A program made the translations under genes and the position numbers. The notes under the pieces are model-generated. The model saw only the letters and a program-made list of their open reading frames with translations. It made no database searches and had not been told where the DNA came from. Below are positions 46,022 through 57,591 of a stretch of 64,000 bases of DNA, piece after piece (position 1 is the first letter of the stretch; every line of letters begins with the position of its first letter). Source of the stretch: Zingiber officinale (lineage: Eukaryota > Streptophyta > Magnoliopsida > Zingiberales > Zingiberaceae); assembly GCF_018446385.1 (NCBI RefSeq), contig NC_055988.1, positions 160,654,209 to 160,718,208 on the forward strand, given 5' to 3'.

Positions 46022-48183
46022 TCACTCTGGGTCTTCAAAGTTAAAAAAACCGTCCGGGATGTCGTCTATCATGGTCGCCAGATCGGAGGCGGGAATGTGC
46101 ATTTCCGCCGGGAGGTGGCCACTCTTCTTCAAGTACGCCATGGTGACCTTGACCGTCTCGGCGAAAGTTGAGGAGACGTTGCCACCGAACTTTTCGCCGA
46201 ACCGCTCCGAGCGGAGGTATTCTTGGCGCGCTGCTGCTAGGCGACTCGGCTCCCCCTCCTTGTACTTTCTGAGCGCCGCTCGGGAGGCGATTAGTGAATC
46301 TTGGAGAACTTTTTGGTCCACCTCTGCTTTAGTGCGTTCAGCAGAGCGCTCATCCCGTTCGACGGCTAGTTGGGCTTCTAGCTTCTTAGATTGCTGATCT
46401 AGGGCTCGGACTTCAACTTTCATCTTGTCCAGATCAGCAATCGCCCGCTTCTTCCGGCTACTGGCGCGCTTCACGTCTCCGTCGCGCTTCTTCACCAAGT
46501 CTCCAAGTTGGGCCACCTCTGTAGCCAGGTCGGCGGACTTCTTCTGTTCGGCCTCGAGGGCTTGTTTCTCCCGCTCGGCCGATGGACCCCCCGAGACTTG
46601 GAGTTTTTCCATGAGATCCTCCAGCTCGGCTAGCCGATGGCTAGTGGCGATTTGCTCGGCCCAATGCTGTAAGGGAAATAATAAAATCAGGAACCAAACA
46701 GTAGCAGGGCACAAGAAGAAAAATGAACCTACCTGAGTGGCCTGTTGCATGTGGTTATCGCCGAGCTGCTTAGGCGTCATGAGGGCCACCCGAATCTGGG
46801 CGTCCTCGAAAAGTTTGGCGAGCGGACCCGTCAAGGTTATTTCATGAACGGGGCTTGATGGCCGATCGGCAGACAATAAATATTCCTCCGATGGGAATCG
46901 AAGGGTAGTCTTGACGGTCGGGTGGCCGGCCGGCACTTCCTCAGCCACAGTCGCCTGGCCCGAGGACTCCCCTATGGTTGATGTTTCTCCCAACCGTCGT
47001 AAGCGACGACGAGTCCGAGGAGGAGAGCCAGAGGGCTGTGCGGTGGGCGAGGCCACTGAGGTCCCGATCTGCGACGGCGTGCGATCTGGCGAAGCGACCT
47101 CGATCGGCGCCTGTGGTTCGCCCTCTTGGGTCGGCGGAAGGCTGGGGTCTCTTCGACGTTTCCGTCGAACTTCCAGTGGTGAATCCCCGGCCTGGGGGAC
47201 TCCCAACTCGGCTGGAGCAGAGGAAACAGGATCCGCCTCAACCTCCGTTGAAGCGGATTGGGTAACTTCTGTTTCAGGGGCGGACTGCATCCCCCCCTCT
47301 CCTGTAGCTGCTGGGCGGCTGGGGATTAGACCCCGCTCGGCGAGTTCTTTTTTGGTAGCCGCCTCAATTTCCACGACTTTCAATTTCAGATGATCAGTAG
47401 CCTTGGAGCGCCACATGACTTCAGCTACAATGGAAGAAATTAAAATCAGTTAGACAAAAAAGGCGAAGAGAGTAAAAAGTCCTTACTCATGCGGTAGGGG
47501 AGATTGGCCCGAACGGGAGATAATCCAAAAATGTACAACACCCCCTTGAGAAGCAACTGGTCGATTTTGTACCGCTGACCGGACAACCAGTTCGCCGCAT
47601 GAAGGTAGGCCGGATTGCTTCTGAATTTGCCGAGCTCCGGCTGGGTCGGCACAGCGGTCTGCCATTTGGTTCGGAATGCTGGCCGCTCGGGAAGTCGTAT
47701 GTAGAAGAAGAACTCCTTCCAGTGCTTGTTAGAGGTCGGCATATTATCAAAAAATTTGAAGCCTATTCTACTTTGGAAAATAAAAGTGCCCAACTCGGAT
47801 TGTTTGGGGTAGAAGAAGTAGTGGAATATCTTGGGGTCGAGGGGGATACTGTGCAGCCTAAAGAGGACGACCACCCCGCTCAGTAGCCTAAAGGAATTCG
47901 GCACAAGTTGGCCGAGCGGGATGCGGAAATAATTACAAACTTCCAAAATAAACGGATGGGTAGGAAATCTAAGGCCGCCCTGGAATTGGTCCAGAAAAAA
48001 ACAAATGGTACCGATCGGCGGGTTATGGGGCCGGTCGGTCGGGTCGGCTACCACTATTTCATGGTCGTCCGGGATCCCGTACGTCCGAACAAGACGCCGA
48101 GCGCGCTCCTCGTCAAATTTACTCTCCATGGTCATATACCAGGGACCATGAACCTCAACAGCGGGTACGGAAGTGCTCGCCAT
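46022..48183 (-). CDS. Opposite-strand gene of the Tat element (putative gypsy-type transposon protein)
   Basis: Exons 48183-47487, 47424-46733 and 46666-46022 join without stops to 677 residues. Introns of 62 and 66 bp have GT...AG ends (GTAAGG...TTGTAG and GTAGGT...TTACAG). The second is a multiple of three and has no stop. The N-terminal 230 residues (HNPPIGTICFF, FPTHPFILEVCNYF, LHPIPL-like LHSIPLDP) match the plant family named putative gypsy-type transposon domain. A Pro/Ser/Glu-rich middle holds a basic RRKRRR cluster. The C-terminal 230 residues form a long coiled coil (LAELEDLMEKLQ, ADLATEVAQLGDLVKKRDGD). Antisense genes of this kind are known in Tat elements such as Grande. Their role is unknown. 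The start at 48183 is chosen because the family motif begins shortly after; an in-frame ATG at 48261 is also possible. Confidence 0.82.
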
Positions 48184-48870
48184 GACTAAAGTACCAAGAA
48201 AAAGAAAGAAGGAAGCCGAAAGAAACTCGGAAACGGAGGACAGATAAAAGTTCGCAAGCAAGGGGACGAAAGGAGTTCCCCGCGAAAGGGAAAGGCCGAA
48301 CGAAAGGAAGGGAGAAGCTTACTAAGGGAAGATGAACGGAGAGGATCACCGAAAGCCGAAACCACCAAGAGGCAAGAACTAGGACAGTCGGAACGAGCAG
48401 CCGTGGGCACCTTCGACGGAGGACGCGCAATTAAACAGAGAATGCAGCGTAAGGGCGAAGACGAAGGCTTTATGCGAACGAGGCTGGTCAGCCTCGTCCG
48501 TCGGATGCAGGTCACGAGAGACGAGGTCATCATCTAACCGTCCATTTCAAAACAATCGGCGTCCCATCGTACGGATCATCACCGCCACGCGAGAAGAGCC
48601 ACGTGGCGCTCTGTCACCAGGCGCAATTAATGCGCCCATACCGCGCATGCTTCGACTTAATGAAAAGGATTTGCGTGATTTTCGAGAAGATTTAGACAAG
48701 CAAACATCCACGTTGAGCGCCAAGACATCCAAAAAGAAGAGCCGAGCGGCTGAATTTGGCATAAGGGCCGAACGGCTCAAGGGATATTATAAGCGACGGT
48801 AAGGCGACGACCGCCCGCTCGGACACATAGTCCAGTCAGTCGGACTCACTGCCTCCTTCGACTAGACTTG
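48184..48870. other. Leader of the antisense gene and 3' untranslated part of the Tat element
   Basis: No gene on the plus strand. On the minus strand this is the promoter and leader of the antisense gene. Short open frames are composition artefacts of the GC-rich sequence. Confidence 0.45.
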
Positions 48871-48883
48871 AAGAGGAGGCAAG
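48871..48883 (+). promoter_or_regulatory. Polypurine tract of the Tat element
   Basis: AAGAGGAGGCAAG ends directly at the 3' LTR start. It would prime plus-strand DNA synthesis. Confidence 0.75.
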
Positions 48884-49591
48884 TGATCCGGCGGTAAGAA
48901 TGGGGGACCCACTTCCTGAAGGGTCCCAGCCTGAGGACGGATGGAGGGCTGACTAAGTGGGTAATGGCCGCGTCATGCAGTTGAGCAGGTCCGAGCGGAG
49001 CCAGAGATAACCCAGCCATAGGCTTGGGTTTCCGACGCCAAGGCGGGAGGACTGAATGGCCGAGCGGGTGTCTGCCCGGCTGGAACCGAATGGCCGAGCG
49101 GGTGGTCCGTTCGGCCAGGATAAGGGCGAGGATACAAAGGTTAGCCGAGCGGCCTATTCGTTCGGCTCAGGATATGGGATGTCAGCAAAGGCAAGTCTGA
49201 TGATTATGCCGTACACAAGATTTCACGATAGAGGGTCTTGCCGTCACATCATGGAGAGGTTGATACAGTAGCGGTATGGCCTTATGGATGCCCTTCTGAC
49301 AGACCCATACCCGGGCATGGTCGAAAGCAGGTGATTGCTTTGATTGACGCGCCCAGGCTCCTTCGAGAGGTCTATATAAGGTCTCCATTTCTTCACCGGA
49401 GGTACGAGAGTCCTCATCCTGCAGCCACTTTTTTCATCTATTCCCTCGCCTGACTTGATCGTCGGAGGGCCGTCGCCGGGACACCCCCCCCCCCCGGCTC
49501 GGTTTTGTTGCAGGTTGGCCGGAGCACTCGAGGATCCAGCCGGGAGCGCCACATCCCCAGCTTTCGTTGACCCCTGGTTCGGACAGGATCA
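48884..49591 (+). repeat. 3' LTR of the Tat element
   Basis: It is nearly identical to 38675-39378. The TATA box is kept at 49373-49379. The C run near 49483 is four longer than in the 5' LTR. It is followed by the target duplication GGAGT. Confidence 0.92.
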
Positions 49592-49596
49592 GGAGT

Positions 49597-51034
49597 ATAT
49601 AAAACTGTGTTAATTAGAGCTTAAGCTCTCAGTGAAAGTTATTGTGATACCTGGCCCAAAACATATAAACATAGAGCTCGAAGAACTCGTTCTTCTAGGT
49701 CTACTGAATGTTCCTTCCTGCATTATAGTGGGAACAATAAAGACAAGCCACACATTGTTGAAAAGATTTTATATTGATGCCATGAAGATAGCTGACAAAA
49801 TAAATAGATATCTAGATGTTTTCTTCAGCATTTCTTGTCTAGTTGACAGTTTCATAGCTTTTGATGTTTTAATTTGGTACAAGCTTTGGTTAAATATTTT
49901 TTTCATAGGGTAGAGTATTTATGGATGGATGGATGGATGGATAGATGGAATCATTAATTAATCAACCTCTTAGCTTCCTCCCAGCTCCCAATTCATGTTG
50001 CCAATATCAGGGCACAAGAAGCTGTTGTATCAACCCTACTGGTGTGTGCACAGTTCATACTTCCAAGTGTGCCAAGACCCCACTCGCAGAGGACAACAAA
50101 ACTTGCCTTCTGTTACTAATATATATCTTTTGGCATATATATTGGCATGATAATCTAACAAGGGTGAATTGCTTAATTTAGTTTAGATTTTTACCCTAAG
50201 TTTCAGTAAACATCAATTTCATCCAAAGTTAGAATTTGATAACAAATCTAGGCAATTGTTTATTCCCTCCTAATTCATCATTAGTTTTTTGTCTCCATGT
50301 TACAATTGCAAATTTGAATTTTTCTTAATCAGCAAGCTTATTCACAATGTCCCAGTTAAACTTATTGAATTTAGCTCTCTACTGTGGCATGAGGTTTGGT
50401 GACCTAGTATAGGTTTTATGTTTGGTTAAACTTTATTAGTTTTTAAACTAATTTAGTTGGGTTATTGATTGGTGATGATTGAACATACGGACTAAAGAAA
50501 AGTCTACAACAAAATTGTCATCTTGTTAAATATTTACTTGTCTTCTTGTTTGGTATAAGCTTTTGTTAAATATTTTTTTCATTATATATTCAAATATGTT
50601 GATAGAATATAATTTGGTGGTTCTATTGAAGGTTGCTATTGAAGGTTGGAGCAAATGTCTTTTATCGCTTGAAGCACATGTCTTTTGTCGTTTGGAGCGC
50701 ATGCCTTTTGTTGTTTGGAGCACATGCCTTTTAATGTTTTTTTTTTGTAGAGAAAACTTGTTATTGAAAGTTGTATATATTTTGGAGATTGAAGAAAATA
50801 ATATGTTTGTGTTATAGTGTGGAGTTAAATGTTATATGTTATGAATATTTTGAAATAAATACAAATTCTATGTGTTGATTTGGTAATCAAATTTATATTT
50901 ATGTGTTATGGAAATAAATTAGGTTTGTGAAATGAAATATGAATATTGTCAATTGATTTAATTTGAACATTTGATTTGAAATTCTACAGGTACAATAGAA
51001 AATAGGATTTTTTTTTTGAAAAATTGTTAATTCA
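49597..51034. other. 3' noncoding part of the CACTA element
   Basis: AT-rich DNA with no supported gene. It continues the CACTA sequence interrupted at 38669. An (ATGG)n microsatellite lies at 49921-49948. A GCnCATGTCTTTTGTCGTTTGGA-like unit is repeated three or four times in 50655-50735. Confidence 0.55.
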
Positions 51035-51472
51035 ATAATAGTAGCGGTTTTAACCGTTCCTATAACTGCACCTTTAGAACCGGTTATAACCGCTTCGAAA
51101 GATTTCTAGAATGAAAAATTCTATAGAGACGGTCATTAACCACTTCTATAGGTATCCATCAGGATCGGTCGTTACCCGCTTCTATAGGTATCCATCAGGA
51201 TCGGTCATTAACCGCTTCTATAGGTATATATCAGGATCGGTCATTAACCGCTTCTATAGGTATACATCAGGATTGGTCATTAACCGCTTCTATAGGTATC
51301 CATCAGAATCGGCTCTTAGTCATGAACCATCGGTCAGCTTTACCGCATGTGTTGGCTTTAGCGTCGCCAACATCTGCAACGATTTTGAACCGGTGCAATA
51401 GATTTAGCAGCGGTTGAAAATCGCTGCTATAGGTGTCTTAAAACCGCTTCTAAAGGTTTTTTTTTTGTAGTG
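51035..51472. repeat. Right subterminal repeats of the CACTA element with 5 x 36-bp array
   Basis: Five tandem 36-bp units (GGTCATTAACCGCTTCTATA plus GGTATCCATCAGGATC) fill 51131-51310 exactly. Flanking sequence carries further AACCGCTTC, AACCGGTT and AGCGGTT words, matching those at the left end. Similar arrays in En/Spm elements are binding sites for the element-encoded protein. Confidence 0.88.
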
Positions 51473-52030
51473 ACTATGTCATCAGGACAGGGAGGGTATG
51501 TGTTATATACGGATGCTTTAAAACTAGGTTTGGGCACAGTTCTTATGCAGCGTGATTAAGTAATTGCATATGTCTCTCGGCAACTAAAAGTACATGAAAA
51601 GAATTATCCGACTCATGACCTCAAACTGGCAGCAGTTGTGTTTGCTTTGAAGATATGAAGATACTATTTGTATGGGGAGAAGTGCAAAATCTTTACTGAC
51701 CACAAAAGGTTAAAGTATTTCTTCACCCAAAAAGAGTTTAATATGAGACAGAGAAAATAGCTGGAGCTTGTGAAGGACTACGACTGTAATATTAGCTATC
51801 ACCATGGAAAAGCTAATGTCGTTGCTGATATCGTGAGCATGAAAACAACAATCATTGCACTACTATTAGTACAGAAACCTCTTCAGACAGAAATTCAGGG
51901 ATTTAACCTCGAGATGTATGATGGGGGCCAGACTCCTAATTTATCTACTCTAACAGCACAACCTACCTTGAGAGACAAAATTCAGACAGGACAAGCTATT
52001 GATAAGCAGATACAGAAGTGGAGATCAAAG
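51473..52030 (+). pseudogene. gypsy RNase H, continued after the CACTA insertion
   Basis: The sequence resumes in the same frame as 27400-27429 with the RNase H start (YTDA, VLMQ near 51535-51550). It continues through [14 protein letters not shown] and [13 protein letters not shown] motifs and ends with the HGKANVVAD segment near 51800. Stops lie at about 51556, 51657 and 51757. It is interrupted again at 52031 by a solo LTR. Confidence 0.85.
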
Positions 52031-53024
52031 TGTTGAAGATCGTTGACTGACTAGAAGGGTGGTTGAATAGCTAGGTCACCCCTAATCTACGGTTCTCTCT
52101 TCCTACACGTGTTAATTGCATAGTGAAAATACAAATAAACAACGCTAAACAATAAGGAAGAACACTAAACAGCTAACACGCCAATTTACATGGTTCGGAG
52201 ATAAAGCTCCTACTCTATAATTGTCCATAAGGTGGATGATCCCAATCTGTCGGTGGATGATTCCCTAGAGAACTTTCGACTAGCTCGCGTAGCTCTTTGT
52301 GGGTGGAGAAAACTCATCACAACTTGCACAAGATCACACTAGATCACTTGAGCACTTAGAGACTCTAATTAGGATTAATCACCACTAATTTTATCACCTT
52401 GCTCAAACATCCCGAGCTCCATTAAATAGAGCTCGAATGAAAACATCCAAGCAAAGTTTCTGCCACCAGTCGACTGTCATACTTACCAGTCGACTAACCT
52501 TCGTGGATTTCTACTGCTACAAGCCAACGACTCAATACCAGTCGACTGATGAAAACACCAGTCGAATGCTATAGTAACGCTACAATAATTGCTACAGTAC
52601 CTAGAATTTTACCATAGGTACAATCTCTTATGCACTTGTCCTTGCCCGTACAGCCTAGACCTAGCTTTCTAGCCTCCTCCATCAACCTTGCGTCCCTCGG
52701 ATACCTTCCCATCCTTCACGCCTTACCTTCTAAAGCTTCCATCAGCCTTGTCATTATTGTTAGGTCTTCCTTTGCCAAGAGGTCGTGCCTCCAGAACTTC
52801 ATCCATTGCCAAGTCACACTTGGACTTACGTTGCCAAGACTACATGCTTAGACTTACATCGCTAAGACTCACCCTTAGACTTTCCTCTATTGTCAAGATC
52901 ATACTTGGGCTCTTCTTGTTGTACCTGTATCCTTTACACTCACAATGATATCAAATACAATAATAAAACTAATTTAAATCTTTGCCTAAATATCAAAACC
53001 TAGAGTATCCGAATTGCTCCAACA
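52031..53024 (-). mobile_element. Solo LTR inside the gypsy pol region, minus orientation
   Basis: It starts TGTTGAAGATCG and ends GCTCCAACA on the plus strand. Read on the minus strand it begins TGTTGGAGCAATTCGGATAC, like long copia (Sire-type) LTRs, and it contains several CCAGTCGACTG words. The flanks CAAAG and AGAAG are only partly alike, so the target duplication is decayed or shifted. Gypsy coding sequence continues on both sides. Confidence 0.7.
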
Positions 53025-54387
53025 AGAAGGATGAGTCTAAGGTCTTATTCAGTTGAAGATGGTGCTATCAAATATCAGGACCGACTCTAGGTTCCTGGTG
53101 TTGACTCACTTAGAGTTGAGATTTTGACAAAATCCCATAATACTCCATATTTTGTACATCCAGGAAGTATAAAGATGTATAAGAACGTACAGTTACTTTA
53201 TTGGTAGCCAGGTACGAAACGAGACATCACGTGTTTCCAATTTGAATGACTAACTTATCAACAAGTCAAAGTAGAACATCATAGGCCAGTAGGGATGCTT
53301 AAACCACTTCCAATTCTAGAGTGGAAATGGGAAAACATCACCATAGATTTTGTAATGGGCTTATCGAAGACGGTGAAAGTCTTTAATGACATTTGGGTGA
53401 TAGTTGATCATCTCACTAAATCAGCGCATTTCCTACCAGTGAAAACGGCCTTCTTCATGATTCAGTATGCAGAGTTATACATTCAGGAAATAGTTAGACT
53501 GCAAGGGATTCCTGTTTCTATAGTATCAGACAGAGATCTAAGATTCACCTCGACTTTCTGGAAAAGTTTTCATTCGGCTATGGGAACTAAACTACTATGT
53601 AGTATGGCATTTCATCCTCGGACAGATGATCAGTGAGAGAGGGTGATATAGATTTTGAAAGACTTACTGTGAGCGTGTGTGATCGATTTCCAAAGAAATT
53701 GGGAATTGAAACTACCACTCGTGGAGTTCACCCATAACAACAGTTATCAATCATCTATATGCATGGATCCTTATGAGGCACTTTATGGAAGGAAATATAG
53801 ATCCCCTGTCCATTGGGATGATGTGAGAGAAAGGGCAGAGGTGGGCCCAGAAATCATGAGTCATATGGCAGATTTAGTATTCAAAATCAGAAATAGAATG
53901 AAGATCGCCTAAAGTCGATAAAAGAGTTATCCTGACAAAAGAAGAAGGGGCATGGAGTTTGCAGTTGGGGATCACGTTTTCATGAAAATAACACTGATGA
54001 TGGGTGTTATGAGATTTGGAAAGAAGATAAGCTCAGTCCGTGATTCCTTGGGCCCTTCGAGATCCTAGACAGGGTGGGAACATTGTCTTACCGTGGGGCC
54101 TTGCCACCTAATCTTGTTGGAGTGCATAATGTGTTTCACATCTCGATGAGCGTAAGTATATGTCGAATCCCACCCACGTGTTAAATTTTGAACTACTACA
54201 GCTTACCGTAAATTTGTCCTATGAGGAGAGACCCTTATAGATATTGGACTGACAAGAGAGGAAGCTACAGAACAGGACAGTCAAGTTGGTCAAGGTTTGG
54301 TGGCTGAATCACGCTAACAAGGAGGTCACTTGGGAGGCGGAAGTTGACATGAGGGACCTCTACCTAGAGTTAATTGGTAAGTTTTAA
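53025..54387 (+). pseudogene. gypsy integrase and chromodomain-like C-terminus
   Basis: The zinc region (YFVHPGSIKMYKN and Cys-rich remnants) starts near 53145. The integrase core follows, with the catalytic Asp in ITIDF (near 53340) and the second in VSDRD (near 53528). The third acid (ERV) sits directly after a TGA stop near 53635. The GKY/R-x-R-SPVHWD segment lies near 53797. At 54283-54387 a KLVKVWW...EVTWEAE segment resembles a chromodomain tail, which directs such elements into heterochromatin. Several other stops exist, so it is inactive. Confidence 0.85.
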
Positions 54388-54420
54388 ATTTTGAGGATGA
54401 AATCCATCTAGGGGAGGATT
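54388..54420 (+). promoter_or_regulatory. Polypurine tract of the gypsy element
   Basis: AGGGGAGGA near 54410 ends just before the 3' LTR, following the stop of the chromodomain-like segment (TTTTGAGGATGAAATCC leader). Confidence 0.7.
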
Positions 54421-56503
54421 TATAAGGTCCATTTTTTAAAAAGATAAAATTCAAAGGAGGAAAATGATAATAAACTTTCCTTTGAAGTAATTATGAATTT
54501 AAGGGGGGTTAAATCGATATTAACCAATTGATGAACTATGAGCTCATCCCAATTGGTAATGACAACCCTAGGATTTAGTTGCTTACAAGAGGGGGGCTTG
54601 AGGAGGGGCAGTGAAAAAAAAAAGGAAAAAGAGAGGGAGGGGTCTCAACGACAAGCAAGAAAGGAGAGGGAGAGGTCTCAAAGGCAAGCAAGAAGGGGAG
54701 AGGAGGTTTCAACCTTGGAGGGAAGAACAAGCCAACACCAAGCCTCCAAGCGCAAAGACACCTCTTAAACCCTTCTTTTACCCCATGCAATTTATAGTAT
54801 TGGTGCTTACTTAAATCTTTCATGAAAATATGTAGAAGCATGTCTCGTTAAATGACAATGGAGCTTCTTGAAGTTCCTTAAGTTTTTCCTTTGGATCTTG
54901 TTTTTCTTGTCAAGTATTGTTGTTGAAAAACTATAGGGGAGGTTGTTGTGTTTTGGGGATTCCTTAGGGTGAAGACTTTCTTTTAGATCTTGCTATTCTT
55001 GTCAAGTATTGTTATTGGAAACCTGCAAGGGATGTTGCTACGTTTCTTTCCTTCCGATCTTGTTGTTCGTGTCGAGTATTATTGTTGGAAATCTGCAAGG
55101 GGTGTTGTTGCATTTTGGAATTCTTTAAGAAGAAGTCCAAGAGATTTAAGAGGGCTGGGATGCGAGACTTACTTCTGGCGGGGAGGGAATTGAGTTGCAA
55201 AGTAGAGTTTATTTCAAGAAGGGAGGATCGGTGTCTCTAAGGCGCAATTTTTGAGTTCATCCTTGTAGGCTGGAGTTTGTGTTGGGCCATGGCCTGATCA
55301 TTTTATGAGCCAAGTTTTTGAGAGCTATTTGTAGTAGATTTTTTTTTTTTTTTGAGGATTACTTGGGGCTATTTGTAGCAAGGTTTGAGAAGTTGTTGAA
55401 GGGTGTGCGGGTATGTAGCAGATTTTGACGAATGGTTGATTACCTAATGTTAGAGGAGGTCTAGGAGTGTGGATGTTTATTTAGCTTTATGTGGTTAATG
55501 ATGTTCATGTTTATTTAGCTTTACGTAGTTAGTGATATGCATGCTTATTTGAGCCTCATGTAGATTAATGGTATGATTATTTAATTAGCTTTATATAGTT
55601 AATGATATTCATGCTTATTGAGCTTCATGTAGTTAATGATATCCATGTCTATTGAACTTCATGTAATTGATAATATTCATATTATTTGAGTCTTATGTAG
55701 ATTAATGATATGAATGTTTAGTTAGGCTTTAGGTAGCCTAACAAGACCTGATAAAGTCATGATGCATGGTTGCCTTAACAGAAATGATGAAAATGACAAT
55801 TACAATGAGGATTAATGGAAATTCTATGAGGATCAAGATCCCAGAGGGACCTCGTTTACGGGATAAGACCCCAAAGGGAATCCAATATTAGATTTTCATA
55901 TTTAGCCACGGCCCAGTGACGAGAGTTGTTGATGTCCTGCCGCTTGGTACCAAGGTTACACAAATTAATCAATCGAAAAAAGGATAAAGGATATTTGATG
56001 TATGATGATTTTAATGGATACATGAAACGCTATGTGACACTTAAATTTGGCATTTTATGGTAGATGTATATATTCCTGTTTACTGGTTCTTTGACAATGA
56101 ATTTCAAATACAAGTAGTTTTAATGATACATGCGATTGTTTATGTAATTCTTGCTATTGTGGTTCGGAGGTACTAAGTTAGGCTCATGAGGTTTAGTTTG
56201 TGGCAGGTGAAGAAACTGATGACATTGGAGGCTTGAAACCTTGACCAGACTAAACTGGATAATACACTCCTGTGGACCTTACGATCCCACAAAAAGAATA
56301 AATAAACAGTATTTATGATTTAGAGAGAATAAAATTATATTGAATTCAGACTTTCAAGATCTTTGACTGATTTAGAAACTTTCCTTCCTTTTTAATACTT
56401 GTATGGGTTTGAATGTAGGAGTGTGGTTCATTGAGTGCAATCGATTATTTCATTAGAATGATATATGGCGCATGGAATATAAAAAAAAATTATGGTCATT
56501 TCA
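54421..56503 (+). repeat. 3' LTR of the gypsy element
   Basis: It starts TATAAGGTCC where the 5' LTR has TGTAAGATCC, so the terminal TG is mutated. It ends CATTTCA and is followed by the duplication CCAAG. It has about seven copies of the 34-bp repeat (55480-55720) against about thirteen in the 5' LTR. Confidence 0.9.
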
Positions 56504-56508
56504 CCAAG

Positions 56509-57591
56509 TCTACTTCTAATGTTCATGAAAACCTTTTTTCTAGGGTTACTTTGATGCCTCCTTACCGATTGGCTACCTCAATCGATTGTCACGCAGGTGG
56601 ACCGTTCAAAACCTGTAAAACGACTCTTTTTCACCCTTTTGATCGATTAGTGAGTTATACCAATCGATTCGGCAACTTCTAATTGATTGCCCCAATCGAT
56701 TTAGAAGCTTTATGTTCTCATGAAAACATTACATAATCAATTGGTATTTACCTTAATCGATTGCCCCATTCAATTATAAGGCTTTCTGTTCGTAAGAGAA
56801 TTACTGTCCAATCAATTAGACTAATCGATTGATAGGGTTGAATCAATTACACCAATCGATTCCAAGACTTTCTGATCTCATGCGAAAATCCCTTGGTCGA
56901 TTGGCCCAATCGATTAATTTGATTGACCAATCGTTTCCCAGCCTTACTGTGCTTCCCGAAAAGCATTTTAGTCTATTGGCCCAATTGATTTCCCTTGGGA
57001 TAATCGATTACCTAATCCTAAGCTTTGAACTCGAGTTTAGAGTTCCTTTGCCCAACTCTCTCAAGTCATCTGTGATTCGTTGGGACTTTCTGTTGCCTAG
57101 CATCTAGTAAACCTTGACATGTTAGGATTTTTACAATAAGTGTCCAATCAACCTTTGACCCACTTGAACTTTTTATCTTATACCAACTTCCTATTAGACT
57201 TTCGATCACTAAGTGTCCAGTCAACCTTTGACCTACTTGGATTTTTCCTTGCCTAGCTCCACTAGAACTTTCACTGCCTAGTTCCTAACTAGGTTTTCAC
57301 TACCTAGCTCTGCTAGGACTTTCACTCCCTAATTCCTAACTAGGCCTTCATTGTCTAGTCTCACTAGGTCTTCCTTTGCCTATCATCACTCACTAAGATT
57401 TTTTCATTACCTAATCTTTAGTTAGGACTTCTCATTACCTAACTTCCAGTGAAAACTTTTTCAGATAAGTAATCGGTCCTCCCTTGACCTACTTGACTCT
57501 ATCTCATGTATTATCAAACATCAAAATTTAAGCTTGAGGCAACTGGAGTTTAGTCAAATTGGTCAACCTTGACCCAAGGATAATTGTATCA
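56509..57591 (-). repeat. Left LTR of layer 1, second segment
   Basis: It continues the LTR interrupted at 22178 and matches the right LTR from about 63160 onward (TTTTCTAGGGTTACTTTGATG, then a series of CCAATCGATTG words, then CTAGnACTTnCACTGCCTAG phrases). It ends GTATCA at 57591, giving an uninterrupted LTR of about 1480 bp. Confidence 0.8.

Larger units (their letters stand above)
38675..49591 (+). mobile_element. Layer 4: Tat-type Ty3/gypsy element, young
   Basis: The perfect duplication GGAGT flanks it (38670-38674, 49592-49596). LTRs of 704 and 708 bp start TGATCC and end GATCA, with about nine substitutions and one C-run length change between them. It has a TGGCGCC-type primer-binding site, a purine tract before the 3' LTR, one gag-pol frame with two RNase H domains, and an opposite-strand gene between pol and the 3' LTR. 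These mark the Tat lineage. It is GC-rich against the AT-rich CACTA host. Confidence 0.95.
27430..51472 (+). mobile_element. Layer 3: CACTA (En/Spm) DNA transposon
   Basis: It starts CACTACAAAAAAA and ends TTTTTTTGTAGTG, a 13-bp terminal inverted repeat. It is flanked by GCT (27427-27429) and ACT (51473-51475), a 3-bp duplication with one change. Removing the element and one triplet puts the gypsy frame back in register. It carries subterminal repeats, a TNPD/tnp2-type transposase (broken) and a second gene of the plant transposase Ptta/En/Spm family (apparently intact). About 10.9 kb of its 24 kb is the later Tat element. Confidence 0.93.
22179..56503 (+). mobile_element. Layer 2: chromovirus-type Ty3/gypsy element, old
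   Basis: The 5-bp duplication CCAAG flanks it (22174-22178, 56504-56508). LTRs of 2257 and 2083 bp bracket the order gag, protease, reverse transcriptase, RNase H, integrase and a C-terminal chromodomain-like segment, which fits the Tekay/Del group. The LTRs differ by many substitutions and indels, and all coding parts are full of stops, so it is much older than the elements inside it. It spans 34.3 kb because a CACTA element and a solo LTR were inserted into it. Confidence 0.92.

Noticed and set aside
49632..49913. 93-codon open frame after the Tat element
   Set aside because: It begins within sequence directly after the target duplication, in CACTA 3' noncoding DNA, and shows no domain or splice support.
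54538..54768. Lys/Arg/Glu-rich open frame at the gypsy 3' LTR
   Set aside because: It lies in the LTR, and the matching place in the 5' LTR (22249-22527) is open on the other strand only, so it is a composition effect.
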